From M3 sp964637445 (lineage in GTDB: Bacteria; Bacteroidota; Bacteroidia; Bacteroidales; Muribaculaceae), in the NCBI GenBank assembly GCA_964637445.1, contig CAZWWS010000001.1, positions 48,528 to 112,527 on the forward strand: a stretch of DNA of 64,000 nucleotides, given 5' to 3'. The notes under the pieces were generated by a model. That model did no database searches, was not told where the DNA came from, and saw nothing but the letters and a program-made list of their open reading frames with translations. Below are positions 53,296 to 61,257 of the stretch, in pieces. The translations under genes were made by a program, and so were the position numbers. The first letter of the stretch is position 1; the number at the start of each line of letters is the position of its first letter.

Positions 53296-53874
53296 ATGTT
53301 TCAAATACAAAACACTTTAGTATCGCTCGATTTGGCGGAGCGTTTTTTTTGTTGTGATTTAGATTCTTGTTTGGGCGAATGCTGCATCGAAGGTGATGCG
53401 GGGGCGCCTATTACTGAGGATGAGTATAAACTACTAAAAGAAATACTCCCTGAAATTTGGGATGATTTACTGCCACAAGCTCAAGCTGAGATTAATGAGC
53501 ATGGAGTGGGGTATGTAGACGAAGAGGGTGATTTGGTGACGTCTATTGTTGATGGGCGTAATTGTGTATTCACTACCTATGGCGCAAACGGAATGTGCCA
53601 TTGTGCAATTGAAAAAGCATATCGTGAGGGTCGGATCAACTTCTATAAGCCCAGTTCGTGCCACCTCTACCCGTTGCGATTGACTGATTATCCGCAGTTT
53701 ACGGCGGTAAACTATCATCGATGGAAAATTTGTCGCTGTGCGGAAATATTGGGGCGAAAAAATGATATTAGACTATATCAATTTTTGAAAGAACCATTGA
53801 TTCGTCGTTTTGGAAAAGAATGGTATGACGAATTGGTATTATGTTGTGAAACTTATCTTGCAGAAAATACATAA
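53296..53874 (+). CDS. DUF3109 family cysteine-rich protein
   Basis: A 192-residue protein with many cysteines (FFCCDLDSCLGECC near the N-terminus, CHCAIEKAY, SCHLYPLR, CRCAE) spaced like a metal- or Fe-S-binding site; DUF3109 is uncharacterised but conserved in Bacteroidota. ATG 53296 (MFQIQNTL) is preferred over GTG 53275. It closes the ung cluster and is followed by a terminator. Confidence 0.85.
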   Translation: MFQIQNTLVSLDLAERFFCCDLDSCLGECCIEGDAGAPITEDEYKLLKEILPEIWDDLLPQAQAEINEHGVGYVDEEGDLVTSIVDGRNCVFTTYGANGMCHCAIEKAYREGRINFYKPSSCHLYPLRLTDYPQFTAVNYHRWKICRCAEILGRKNDIRLYQFLKEPLIRRFGKEWYDELVLCCETYLAENT

Positions 53875-53896
53875 TCATCAATCAGAATAAAACAGC

Positions 53897-53926
53897 GCGA
53901 GCCATCCATTTGAATGAGTGGCTCGC
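53897..53926. terminator. hairpin between convergent DUF3109 and pullulanase genes
   Basis: GCGAGCCA (53897-53904) pairs with TGGCTCGC (53919-53926) around a partly paired loop. Confidence 0.7.
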
Positions 53927-53949
53927 ATTGTATATATGTATATATTAGG

Positions 53950-55974
53950 TTATTTCGTGCGGGCGAGGATTAATGCCGAGCGTGGAGGTACGATGAGTTT
54001 CCCGCCTTTAGAAGTTCCTAAACCTTCAGCGTTGATTTTTCCATCATTGGCTACTATAATCCAATCTTTTTTAGCGACTTTTACATTTTTAGATTCTTTA
54101 GAACCATTGAAAATTACTTTTATTTCTTTCCATTCGTCGCCGTTGGCATTGTCTTTGATTGAATAAGAAATGAGAAGTGGTTCGGTGATTTTGTCAAATA
54201 CCAAATGTTTGGCTATTTGCTCTGTCGTTGTCATTCTGAATGCAGGATGAGCCTTACGCAAAGCGATGAGTTGCTTATAGTATTCAAATTGTTCTGCATT
54301 TTTCTGCTTTAATGACCAATCGATTGCATTGACTTCATCAGGCGATTGGTATGTGTTGTGTACACCTTTTTTGTCGCGGAATATTTCTTCTCCGGCAAAC
54401 ATAAATGGTGTACCCTGCGAAGTAAATACGATTGTTTGTGCAAGGCGAGCAGCGCGCATACGCTCTTCTTCGCTTTCGTCTCCGATAGATTTTGCTAATT
54501 TGTCAGTCAGGCATAGATCATCATGACACGATACATAATTGATGATTTGTGTGGGGGCAGATGCGTATGGAAATTTAGAATTGTTGCCTTTTGAGTAGTC
54601 GACTTGGGGATGCGCTGTTGAGGCTACAATGCCTATTTTTACGGTCTCTTCATTCCCGGCTTTACCGGTTGCGAAACCGCAATCTTCTGCACGGCTGTAG
54701 TGTCCTTTTACTGCATCGCGGATGTCGTCGCTAAATACTGCGATACCTTCCATCGTTGCTACGTTTTCCTTTAGAGCGCGACGTTCAACAGGTAGGGGAG
54801 AGTCGCCGGCTGTCCACCCTTCGCCATAAACGAAAATACTCGGATTGATTTCCTTCAACTCTTTAGCTACTTGGGTCATGGTCTCCGTGTCATGAATAGC
54901 CATAAGGTCGAAGCGGAATCCATCGATATGATATTCACTCGCCCAATATTTTACAGAGTTAATAATATAGTTGCGCATTTGTTGACGATCTGAGGCGGTT
55001 TCATTGCCACACCCGGATGCGTCAGAATATGTCCCATCTGCTCGATGGCGATAGTAATATCCGGGGGCGGTAAGCGAGAAATTAGAATCGTCATTTAGCG
55101 CAGTATGATTATATACAACATCCATTATGACTCCAATTCCGGCATCGTGGAGCGATTTGACCATTTGTTTCATTTCGCGAATGCGAGCTTTAGGGTCGGC
55201 GGGGTTTGTCGAATACGACCCTTCGGGTGCGTTGTAATTGAATGGGTCGTATCCCCAATTGTATTTGTTGGAGGGTAGCTGAGTTTCGTCTACACTATTA
55301 TAGTCATACGATGGGAGAATGTGAATGTGAGTAATGCCGAGCTCTTTAAGATGGTCTATACCGGTTTTGTCGCCAAGTAAAGAGCGAGTGCCTTGCTCGG
55401 TGAGTGCAAGAAATTTACCTTTGTTTACGATTCCTGAAGATGGATGAACCGAGAAGTCTCGGTGGTGCATCTCATATATTATTACATCGTTGATGTTCTC
55501 AACAACCGGACCTTTGTCGGCATCCCATCCGATAGGATCTGTTTCATCCATATTGATAATTGCAGCACGGAGTCCGTTTGTTCCTACGGCTTTCGCCCAT
55601 ACTCCAGGCGTTTCTTTGAGCCATTTGCCATTATGTTTGATTTGGAACGTGTAGAAATTGCCATATAGTTGATCTTTTACTGCAGCTCTCCATAGGCCGC
55701 TTTCCGCTTTCTGCATTTCGATTGTATCGGTGGCTGCGCTATTGCGGTCGGTCGGATATAGAATTACTCTGACGGCCTCTGATTGCGGTGACCACAGGGT
55801 GAAATGTGTTCCTTGGTTGTTGACTACAAGTTCGAGATCGTCGCCATCATACGATGGTAGTGATGCGTAGATTGTTTCCATGTCGCTTGCTTCAGCGGCA
55901 AAAGCCGTTAATCCTATTGCCAAAGCGCCAGAAAGGATCACGCTACGGCAATGGTTTGTTACATTTAGATTCAT
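53950..55974 (-). CDS. type I pullulanase (GH13 debranching enzyme)
   Basis: It cuts alpha-1,6 branches of pullulan, starch or glycogen. The 674-residue protein has a signal peptide (about 1-27), a CBM48-type N-terminal domain (about 50-145) and a GH13 barrel. The type I pullulanase signature YNWGYDP is at 238-244, the nucleophile is Asp356 in DGFRFDL, the acid Glu385 in YGEGW, and NYVSCHDD supplies the third carboxylate. Since it lacks a T9SS domain and a lipobox it is probably periplasmic. A small protein gene lies 84 bp upstream on the same strand and may share its promoter. Confidence 0.93.
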   Translation of the reverse strand: MNLNVTNHCRSVILSGALAIGLTAFAAEASDMETIYASLPSYDGDDLELVVNNQGTHFTLWSPQSEAVRVILYPTDRNSAATDTIEMQKAESGLWRAAVKDQLYGNFYTFQIKHNGKWLKETPGVWAKAVGTNGLRAAIINMDETDPIGWDADKGPVVENINDVIIYEMHHRDFSVHPSSGIVNKGKFLALTEQGTRSLLGDKTGIDHLKELGITHIHILPSYDYNSVDETQLPSNKYNWGYDPFNYNAPEGSYSTNPADPKARIREMKQMVKSLHDAGIGVIMDVVYNHTALNDDSNFSLTAPGYYYRHRADGTYSDASGCGNETASDRQQMRNYIINSVKYWASEYHIDGFRFDLMAIHDTETMTQVAKELKEINPSIFVYGEGWTAGDSPLPVERRALKENVATMEGIAVFSDDIRDAVKGHYSRAEDCGFATGKAGNEETVKIGIVASTAHPQVDYSKGNNSKFPYASAPTQIINYVSCHDDLCLTDKLAKSIGDESEEERMRAARLAQTIVFTSQGTPFMFAGEEIFRDKKGVHNTYQSPDEVNAIDWSLKQKNAEQFEYYKQLIALRKAHPAFRMTTTEQIAKHLVFDKITEPLLISYSIKDNANGDEWKEIKVIFNGSKESKNVKVAKKDWIIVANDGKINAEGLGTSKGGKLIVPPRSALILARTK

Positions 55975-56058
55975 TAAATTTGTGGTAATAAATAGGTTAA
56001 AAATTAGTCCATGTTAAGTCAGAATATCGATAATTGCAACGTGCAATCCAATTGAAAA

Positions 56059-56373
56059 TCATCGAATGACCAATTGTTTTGACCAACTATCGCATTTTAC
56101 GATATAAAATCCTTTTGGCAATTCAATATATGCGTGACCATCAGTGACTTCTATCGATTTAATCATTTGCCCGGTGATGGAATATATGTAAAATCGATGA
56201 GTCTGACCATCAAAGCAGGAGAGGTCAACTCCGGCCGATACCGGTTTCATGGTAGGAGTAGCGATGGTTTCAGATGAAATTGTTTTGTCGTTATCATGTT
56301 GAGATGCTGACGATTGAGGCGAGGCAATTACCACTCCTAATGCGCAAACCAATATGATAAACAATCGTTTCAT
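56059..56373 (-). CDS. small secreted protein resembling a stand-alone T9SS sorting domain
   Basis: A 104-residue protein: signal peptide (about 1-17), a short Ser/Thr-rich linker, and a C-terminal domain (about 50-104) with IYSITGQMI and LPKGFYIVK followed by a short basic end, the pattern of T9SS type A sorting domains seen in the two large cargo proteins. There is no recognisable passenger domain. It lies upstream of pullulanase. It could be a decayed cargo gene or a genuine small secreted protein. Confidence 0.6.
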   Translation of the reverse strand: MKRLFIILVCALGVVIASPQSSASQHDNDKTISSETIATPTMKPVSAGVDLSCFDGQTHRFYIYSITGQMIKSIEVTDGHAYIELPKGFYIVKCDSWSKQLVIR

Positions 56374-56397
56374 GCCAATAATTTGGATTGTGTATTA

Positions 56398-56428
56398 CAA
56401 AATTAGTGTATTTATCCGAAAATGCAAA
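56398..56428 (-). promoter_or_regulatory. promoter of the small secreted protein/pullulanase genes (TTTG-N19-TAATTTTG)
   Basis: On the minus strand, TTTG at 56425-56428 and TAATTTTG at 56398-56405 have ideal 19-bp spacing. No equally good box was found between the small gene and pullulanase, so they may be cotranscribed. Confidence 0.75.
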
Positions 56429-56568
56429 ATAATTGATAGCATAATTACAATTTTCAATCTGAGAATTATTCGGCCGCTTTTGGCTTGTAGTGCGGATTAT
56501 TGGCTTTTGTAAAATGACGGAACAGACTAATTGTTTGCAAAATAGCTGATTTTTTAAGAAAAAAGTAT

Positions 56569-56576
56569 TATCTTTG
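56569..56576 (+). promoter_or_regulatory. -7 element TATCTTTG of the glycogen synthase gene
   Basis: It lies 23 bp before the ATG at 56600. Confidence 0.65.
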
Positions 56577-56599
56577 CACTCAAAACATAGATCTACAAT

Positions 56600-58249
56600 A
56601 TGAATAAGCCAACGTCAGCACCCGATATGCTGTTTGAAACAAGTTGGGAGGTTTGTAATAAAATAGGAGGCATTTATACGGTCCTCTCTACTAAAGCGAA
56701 AACGCTTCAGAAACTTTACAAAGACAACAATATATTTATTGGTCCAGATGTATGGAGCAAGGAAAATCCGTCGCCATACTTCGTGGAATCTCGCACTTTG
56801 CTTAAAGATTGGAAGTCACAGGCAGTTTTACCCACGGGTATTGCTGTGAGAGTCGGTCGCTGGAATATACCCGGAAAACCGATTGTCATCTTAGTGAAAT
56901 TTGATGGTATGTATGCCGTCAAAGACCAATTTTATGGCGAAATGTGGGCTAATTATGGCGTAGATTCTCTTCATGCCTATGGCGACTACGATGAGGCTTG
57001 TGCCTTCTCTCATGCTGCAGGTATTGTCATCAAGAGCATTTGCGACTTTGTCGGCATTGCCGACAAAAAGGTAGTGGCTCATTTCGATGAATGGACTACC
57101 GGTATGGGATTGTTGTATGTAAAAAAAGAACTCCCTTCTGTCGGAACTATTTTTACTACTCACGCCACAAGTATTGGTCGTAGTATCTGTGGTAATAATA
57201 AACCGTTGTACGACTATCTTAAAGGTTATAATGGCGACCAAATGGCTGCTGAACTCAATATGCAGTCGAAGCATTCGCTCGAAAAAGCTGCCGCACATGC
57301 GGCCGATTGTTTCACCACTGTAAGCGAAATTACTGCAATCGAGTGCGAGCAACTTCTCGATCGTCGTCCCGATGTAGTTACTCCTAATGGTTTTGAAGCC
57401 AATTTTGTACCCGCAAAGTCTAAGTTTGCTTCTGCGCGCGAAGAGGCACGAGACACGTTATTGAACGTAGCATCGTCGTTGTTTGGCTACAAGTTGCCTG
57501 AAGGAACTTTTATCGTGGCCACTTCCGGCCGATGCGAATATCGCAATAAAGGTATCGATCTATTCCTTGATTCGATAAAGAAGTTGAGCGATCGCAATCC
57601 TAAGCGCACAATTCTTGCATTTGTTATGGTTCCGGCTTGGGTGAAAGAGCCTCGTGCCGATTTGGCAAAGGCTGTGGATGCAAAGCGCAAGACCGCTTTA
57701 GTCGACCCTGTGATTTCCCATTGGCTTCACAACATGAATGAAGACCCGATTATATCTCGCATTCATGCTCTTGGGTTCGACAACTCAAAAGCTTCGCGTG
57801 TCAAGGTGGTATATGTGCCATGCTATTTGAATGGCAACGATGGCATTTTCAATCGTAGCTACTACGATTTGCTAATCGGTATGGATGCTACCATATTCCC
57901 AAGCTATTATGAGCCATGGGGCTACACTCCGCTCGAAAGCGTCGCTTTCGGAGTGCCCACAGTCACTACATCTTTATCTGGGTTCGGTCAATGGATTCTC
58001 TCTTCGTTCAAGAGCGATTTCAAAGATTGTGGTGTCAACGTTATAGCTCGTGGCGATAGCAATTATGACACTGTCGCTGATGGTATTGCCAATTCTATCG
58101 CATACTTGGCTGATGCCGACATTGATGACATGACATTGATACGTCAAGAAGCAATGAAGACTGCGATGGTGGCAAGTTGGAATAATTTTATAGACTATTA
58201 TATCACGGCGTTCGATATCGCACTGAGTCGTGCCGCCCAACGTAAATAA
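56600..58249 (+). CDS. glycogen synthase, GT3 family (eukaryote-like)
   Basis: It extends alpha-1,4 glucan from a sugar nucleotide. The 549-residue protein belongs to GT3, the family of animal and fungal synthases, not the GT5 GlgA family. Evidence: FETSWEVCNKIGGIYTV at the N-terminus, FTTHATSIGR, the VTPNGFE segment, and YEPWGYTPLES with the paired glutamates near residue 435-443. GT3 synthases are known in Bacteroidota. glgP follows after 65 bp, and a pullulanase is divergent, so this is a glycogen cluster. Confidence 0.9.
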   Translation: MNKPTSAPDMLFETSWEVCNKIGGIYTVLSTKAKTLQKLYKDNNIFIGPDVWSKENPSPYFVESRTLLKDWKSQAVLPTGIAVRVGRWNIPGKPIVILVKFDGMYAVKDQFYGEMWANYGVDSLHAYGDYDEACAFSHAAGIVIKSICDFVGIADKKVVAHFDEWTTGMGLLYVKKELPSVGTIFTTHATSIGRSICGNNKPLYDYLKGYNGDQMAAELNMQSKHSLEKAAAHAADCFTTVSEITAIECEQLLDRRPDVVTPNGFEANFVPAKSKFASAREEARDTLLNVASSLFGYKLPEGTFIVATSGRCEYRNKGIDLFLDSIKKLSDRNPKRTILAFVMVPAWVKEPRADLAKAVDAKRKTALVDPVISHWLHNMNEDPIISRIHALGFDNSKASRVKVVYVPCYLNGNDGIFNRSYYDLLIGMDATIFPSYYEPWGYTPLESVAFGVPTVTTSLSGFGQWILSSFKSDFKDCGVNVIARGDSNYDTVADGIANSIAYLADADIDDMTLIRQEAMKTAMVASWNNFIDYYITAFDIALSRAAQRK

Positions 58250-58314
58250 GAACTAACTGATTTATTAACTCGTGTATTTATAGCGAAATAATCACCTATT
58301 AATAACAAATTAAT

Positions 58315-60861
58315 ATGAAATTAAAAGTAAGCAACACTAATGTGCCCACTTGGCGTGACATTACTGTAAAATCTGACTTACCTTCAAAGCTCAAACCTCT
58401 TGAAGAGCTTTCAAAGAACCTATGGTGGGTATGGAATAGTGAAGCAAAAGCACTCTTCCGTGAACTCAACCCCGATTTGTGGCGTTCAACCGGTGAAAAT
58501 CCTGTGATGCTTCTCCAACGTCTCAGCTCTGAGCGAGTGGAAGAAGTGATCAAAGACAAAGAGCTTATGGCTCGTATCCAGAAAGTATATGCCGACTTCA
58601 AAGACTACATGAAGAAGCCTATGCGCAAGGATCTACCTTCCGTATCTTACTTCTCTATGGAATATGGTCTTTGCAACGCATTGAAGATCTATTCAGGTGG
58701 TCTTGGTGTACTTGCCGGCGACTATATCAAAGAAGCATCCGACAGCTGTGTCGATATGACTGCCGTTGGTTTCCTCTATCGTTACGGATATTTTACTCAG
58801 ACCCTCTCTCTCGATGGTCAACAAATAGCTAACTACGAAGCTCAAAACTTCAACCAACTCCCCATCGAGCAAGTGATGAACGAGAATGGTCAGCCGATGA
58901 TTCTCGAAGTTCCGTATCCCGGTCGTATCATCTATTCTCATATCTGGCGTGTAAACGTAGGTCGTATGAAACTCTACCTCCTCGACACCGACTTTGATAT
59001 GAATAGCGAATGGGATCGTCCTATCACCCACCAACTCTATGGTGGCGACTGGGAAAACCGTATCAAGCAAGAATATCTTCTCGGTATCGGTGGTGTGCTC
59101 ATGTTGAAGAAACTCGGCATCAAGACCGACCTCTATCACTGCAACGAAGGTCACGCAGCCCTTCTCAACCTCCAACGCCTTGTTGATTACGTTCAAGAAG
59201 AGAACCTCGACTTCAACACTGCATTGGAAATGGTACGCACTTCGAGCCTCTATACCGTTCACACTCCCGTACCTGCCGGTCACGACTACTTCGAAGAAGG
59301 TCTCTTCGGAAAATATATGGGCGAATATCCCGCAAAACTCGGTATCGGCTGGCAAGACCTAATGAACATGGGGCGCGAAAATCCCGACACCAACGAACGC
59401 TTCTCTATGAGTGTATTCGCTCTCAACACTTGCCAACAAGCAAACGGTGTGAGCTGGTTGCATGGCGAAGTATCTAAGAAGATGTTTGCCGGCATTTGGA
59501 AAGGCTACAACTGGCAAGAATCACACGTTGGTTTCGTTACCAATGGTGTCCACATGCCTACTTGGGCTGCTTCTGAGTGGAAAGCTTTCTACGACAAAGT
59601 GCTCGGCTCTGAATATATGACCGACCAAAGCAACGAAAAGATCTGGGAAAAGATCTTCAAGGCCGACGATGAAGAGATCTGGAATCTTCGCATGACGATG
59701 AAAAACAAGTTCATCAACTTCGTTAAGAAAGATTTCCGCGAAAAGTGGCTTAAGAATCAAGGCGATCCCTCTCGCATCGTATCTGTTCTCGAAAAGATCA
59801 ACCCCAACGCTCTTATCATCGGCTTCGCTCGCCGCTTCGCTACTTATAAGCGTGCACACCTTCTCTTCACCGACCTCGATCGCCTTTCAGCTATCGTAAA
59901 CAATGAGAAATTCCCCGTGCAATTTGTCTTCTCCGGCAAGGCTCACCCCGCCGATGGTGCCGGTCAAGGCTTGATCAAGCGCATCATGGAAATCTCTCGT
60001 ATGCCGCAGTTCCTTGGCAAGATTATCTTCCTCGAAAACTACGACATGATTGTTGCTAAGCGCCTCGTTTCTGGTGTCGACATCTGGTTGAATACTCCTA
60101 CTCGTCCTCTCGAAGCATCTGGTACTTCCGGCGAAAAGGCTGAAATGAACGGCGTACTCAACTTCTCAGTACTCGATGGATGGTGGTACGAAGGCTACAA
60201 AGAAGGTGCCGGTTGGGCTCTTACCGACAAGCGTACTTTCACCGACCAATCTCAGCAAGACAAGCTCGATGCAGCTACCATCTACTCAATGCTCGAAAAC
60301 GAGATCGTACCCCTCTACTTCGCTAAGAACTCTAAGGGCTATTCTCCCGAGTGGATTCAATACATCAAGAAGTCTATCGCTCACATCGCGCCTAACTTCA
60401 CCATGAAGCGCATGATCGACGACTATATCGAACGCTTCTACCTCCCCGAAGGCGAACGTACCAAGACGCTCAAGGCTAAGAACTATGCTAAGGCTAAGGA
60501 AATCGTGGCTTGGAAGGAAAAAGTGGCTACTGCTTGGGATGGTATCAACGTCGTAAGCATGGATACCAAAGAATCAGCATCTAACACCGGCGACACCTTT
60601 GAAACTACTGCCGTGCTCAACACCAACGGACTCGGTCGCGACCTCGCTATCGAATGTGTAGTCTACAAGGTAGAAGATGGTGTAGAAACTTTCCACGAAA
60701 CAATTCCGTTGAAAGTCATTGCTGAAGAAGGTGTCAACGTCACCTATCAGCTTAAGCACAAGCTCAAAGATGCCGGCGTGTTCCGCTATGCTTACCGCGT
60801 ATACCCAACAGCCGACTTCTTACCCCACCGCATGGACTTCGCTTACACTCGCTGGATCTAA
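58315..60861 (+). CDS. glgP: alpha-glucan (glycogen) phosphorylase
   Basis: It releases glucose 1-phosphate from glycogen or maltodextrin. The 848-residue protein is of the TIGR02094 type common in Bacteroidota: FSMEYGL near residue 105, FSGKAHPADGAGQG, and the pyridoxal phosphate lysine in EASGTSGEKAEMNG followed by VLDGWW. A C-terminal Ig-like extension (from about residue 745) follows the catalytic domain. Codon use is extremely biased (CTC, ATC, TTC, AAG, CGC), indicating very high expression, unlike the GT3 gene just upstream. Confidence 0.94.
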   Translation: MKLKVSNTNVPTWRDITVKSDLPSKLKPLEELSKNLWWVWNSEAKALFRELNPDLWRSTGENPVMLLQRLSSERVEEVIKDKELMARIQKVYADFKDYMKKPMRKDLPSVSYFSMEYGLCNALKIYSGGLGVLAGDYIKEASDSCVDMTAVGFLYRYGYFTQTLSLDGQQIANYEAQNFNQLPIEQVMNENGQPMILEVPYPGRIIYSHIWRVNVGRMKLYLLDTDFDMNSEWDRPITHQLYGGDWENRIKQEYLLGIGGVLMLKKLGIKTDLYHCNEGHAALLNLQRLVDYVQEENLDFNTALEMVRTSSLYTVHTPVPAGHDYFEEGLFGKYMGEYPAKLGIGWQDLMNMGRENPDTNERFSMSVFALNTCQQANGVSWLHGEVSKKMFAGIWKGYNWQESHVGFVTNGVHMPTWAASEWKAFYDKVLGSEYMTDQSNEKIWEKIFKADDEEIWNLRMTMKNKFINFVKKDFREKWLKNQGDPSRIVSVLEKINPNALIIGFARRFATYKRAHLLFTDLDRLSAIVNNEKFPVQFVFSGKAHPADGAGQGLIKRIMEISRMPQFLGKIIFLENYDMIVAKRLVSGVDIWLNTPTRPLEASGTSGEKAEMNGVLNFSVLDGWWYEGYKEGAGWALTDKRTFTDQSQQDKLDAATIYSMLENEIVPLYFAKNSKGYSPEWIQYIKKSIAHIAPNFTMKRMIDDYIERFYLPEGERTKTLKAKNYAKAKEIVAWKEKVATAWDGINVVSMDTKESASNTGDTFETTAVLNTNGLGRDLAIECVVYKVEDGVETFHETIPLKVIAEEGVNVTYQLKHKLKDAGVFRYAYRVYPTADFLPHRMDFAYTRWI

Positions 60862-60889
60862 TCCCCCCGCGATAAGCCAACAAAAAACA

Positions 60890-60934
60890 ACCGCTCCCGA
60901 CGATTTTCTCGCCGAGGGCGGTTTCTTTTTTTTG
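60890..60934 (+). terminator. terminator of glgP
   Basis: A 14-position stem with one G-T pair and two mismatches (60890-60903 with 60909-60922) has a 5-nt loop and is followed by TTCTTTTTTTT. Its T-run merges into the -33 box of the next promoter. Confidence 0.85.
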
Positions 60935-60961
60935 AATTTCGATATTTATCGTTTATCTTTG
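60931..60961 (+). promoter_or_regulatory. consensus promoter upstream of the type III methyltransferase (TTTG-N19-TATCTTTG)
   Basis: TTTG at 60931-60934 and TATCTTTG at 60954-60961 are exactly 19 bp apart. Transcription would begin about 60968 and run about 290 nt before the mod ATG. Confidence 0.75.
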
Positions 60962-61089
60962 TACCATAATCTTGGTAGATTATAAAGAATTTTTGTCAAA
61001 ATTGTGGTATAGAGATGCCCGTCTTGATTATTACTAACATACTTAGCGTTTGCTATTTGTTCTATCCACTCTGAAATCTGGTAAATTTC
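60946..61089 (-). pseudogene. 47-codon open stretch, possible gene remnant
   Basis: Minus-strand bases 61089 down to 60946 stay open between two stops and read like a real protein end (WIEQIANAKYVSNNQDGHLY, then NLPRLWYKDKR). No ATG is present and no family is recognised. It may be the tail of a gene eroded at the island border, or chance. Confidence 0.25.
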
Positions 61090-61257
61090 TTAAAAGGAAA
61101 GAGGAACAAGTCGTAAATGTTCGTGTCTTATACGCGAGCATGACTTGCTTTTCCTAAGGTATACCAGAGCCGCAGAGTGAGCAATGATTGCTCGCGTTGT
61201 GGCTCTTAATTATGCCTAAAGAATGGCATTCGCTTATTTATAACGAATGTCATCATC
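60968..61257 (+). ncRNA. structured leader of the type III methyltransferase gene
   Basis: About 290 nt with two large hairpins. Hairpin 1 (61095-61155): 61119-61126 with 61132-61139 (8 bp, two G-U), 61107-61114 with 61140-61147 (8 bp, one G-U), and an outer AGGAAA/TTTCCT stem. Hairpin 2 (61166-61206): AGAGCCGCA with TGTGGCTCT and inner GAGCAA-TGA-TTGCTC. The 9-mer ACGCGAGCA (61132-61140) is an exact inverted copy of 61189-61197, allowing an alternative pairing that breaks both hairpins. The bases between 60862 and 61257 hold no gene except the possible remnant on the other strand. Confidence 0.5.

Noticed and set aside
58693..59355. 220-codon frame antisense to glgP
   Set aside because: Same cause as above: biased codons of a highly expressed gene leave long shadow frames.
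61095..61206. Retron or CRISPR-type element from the two hairpins
   Set aside because: There is no reverse transcriptase gene, no repeat-spacer periodicity and no cas gene nearby.
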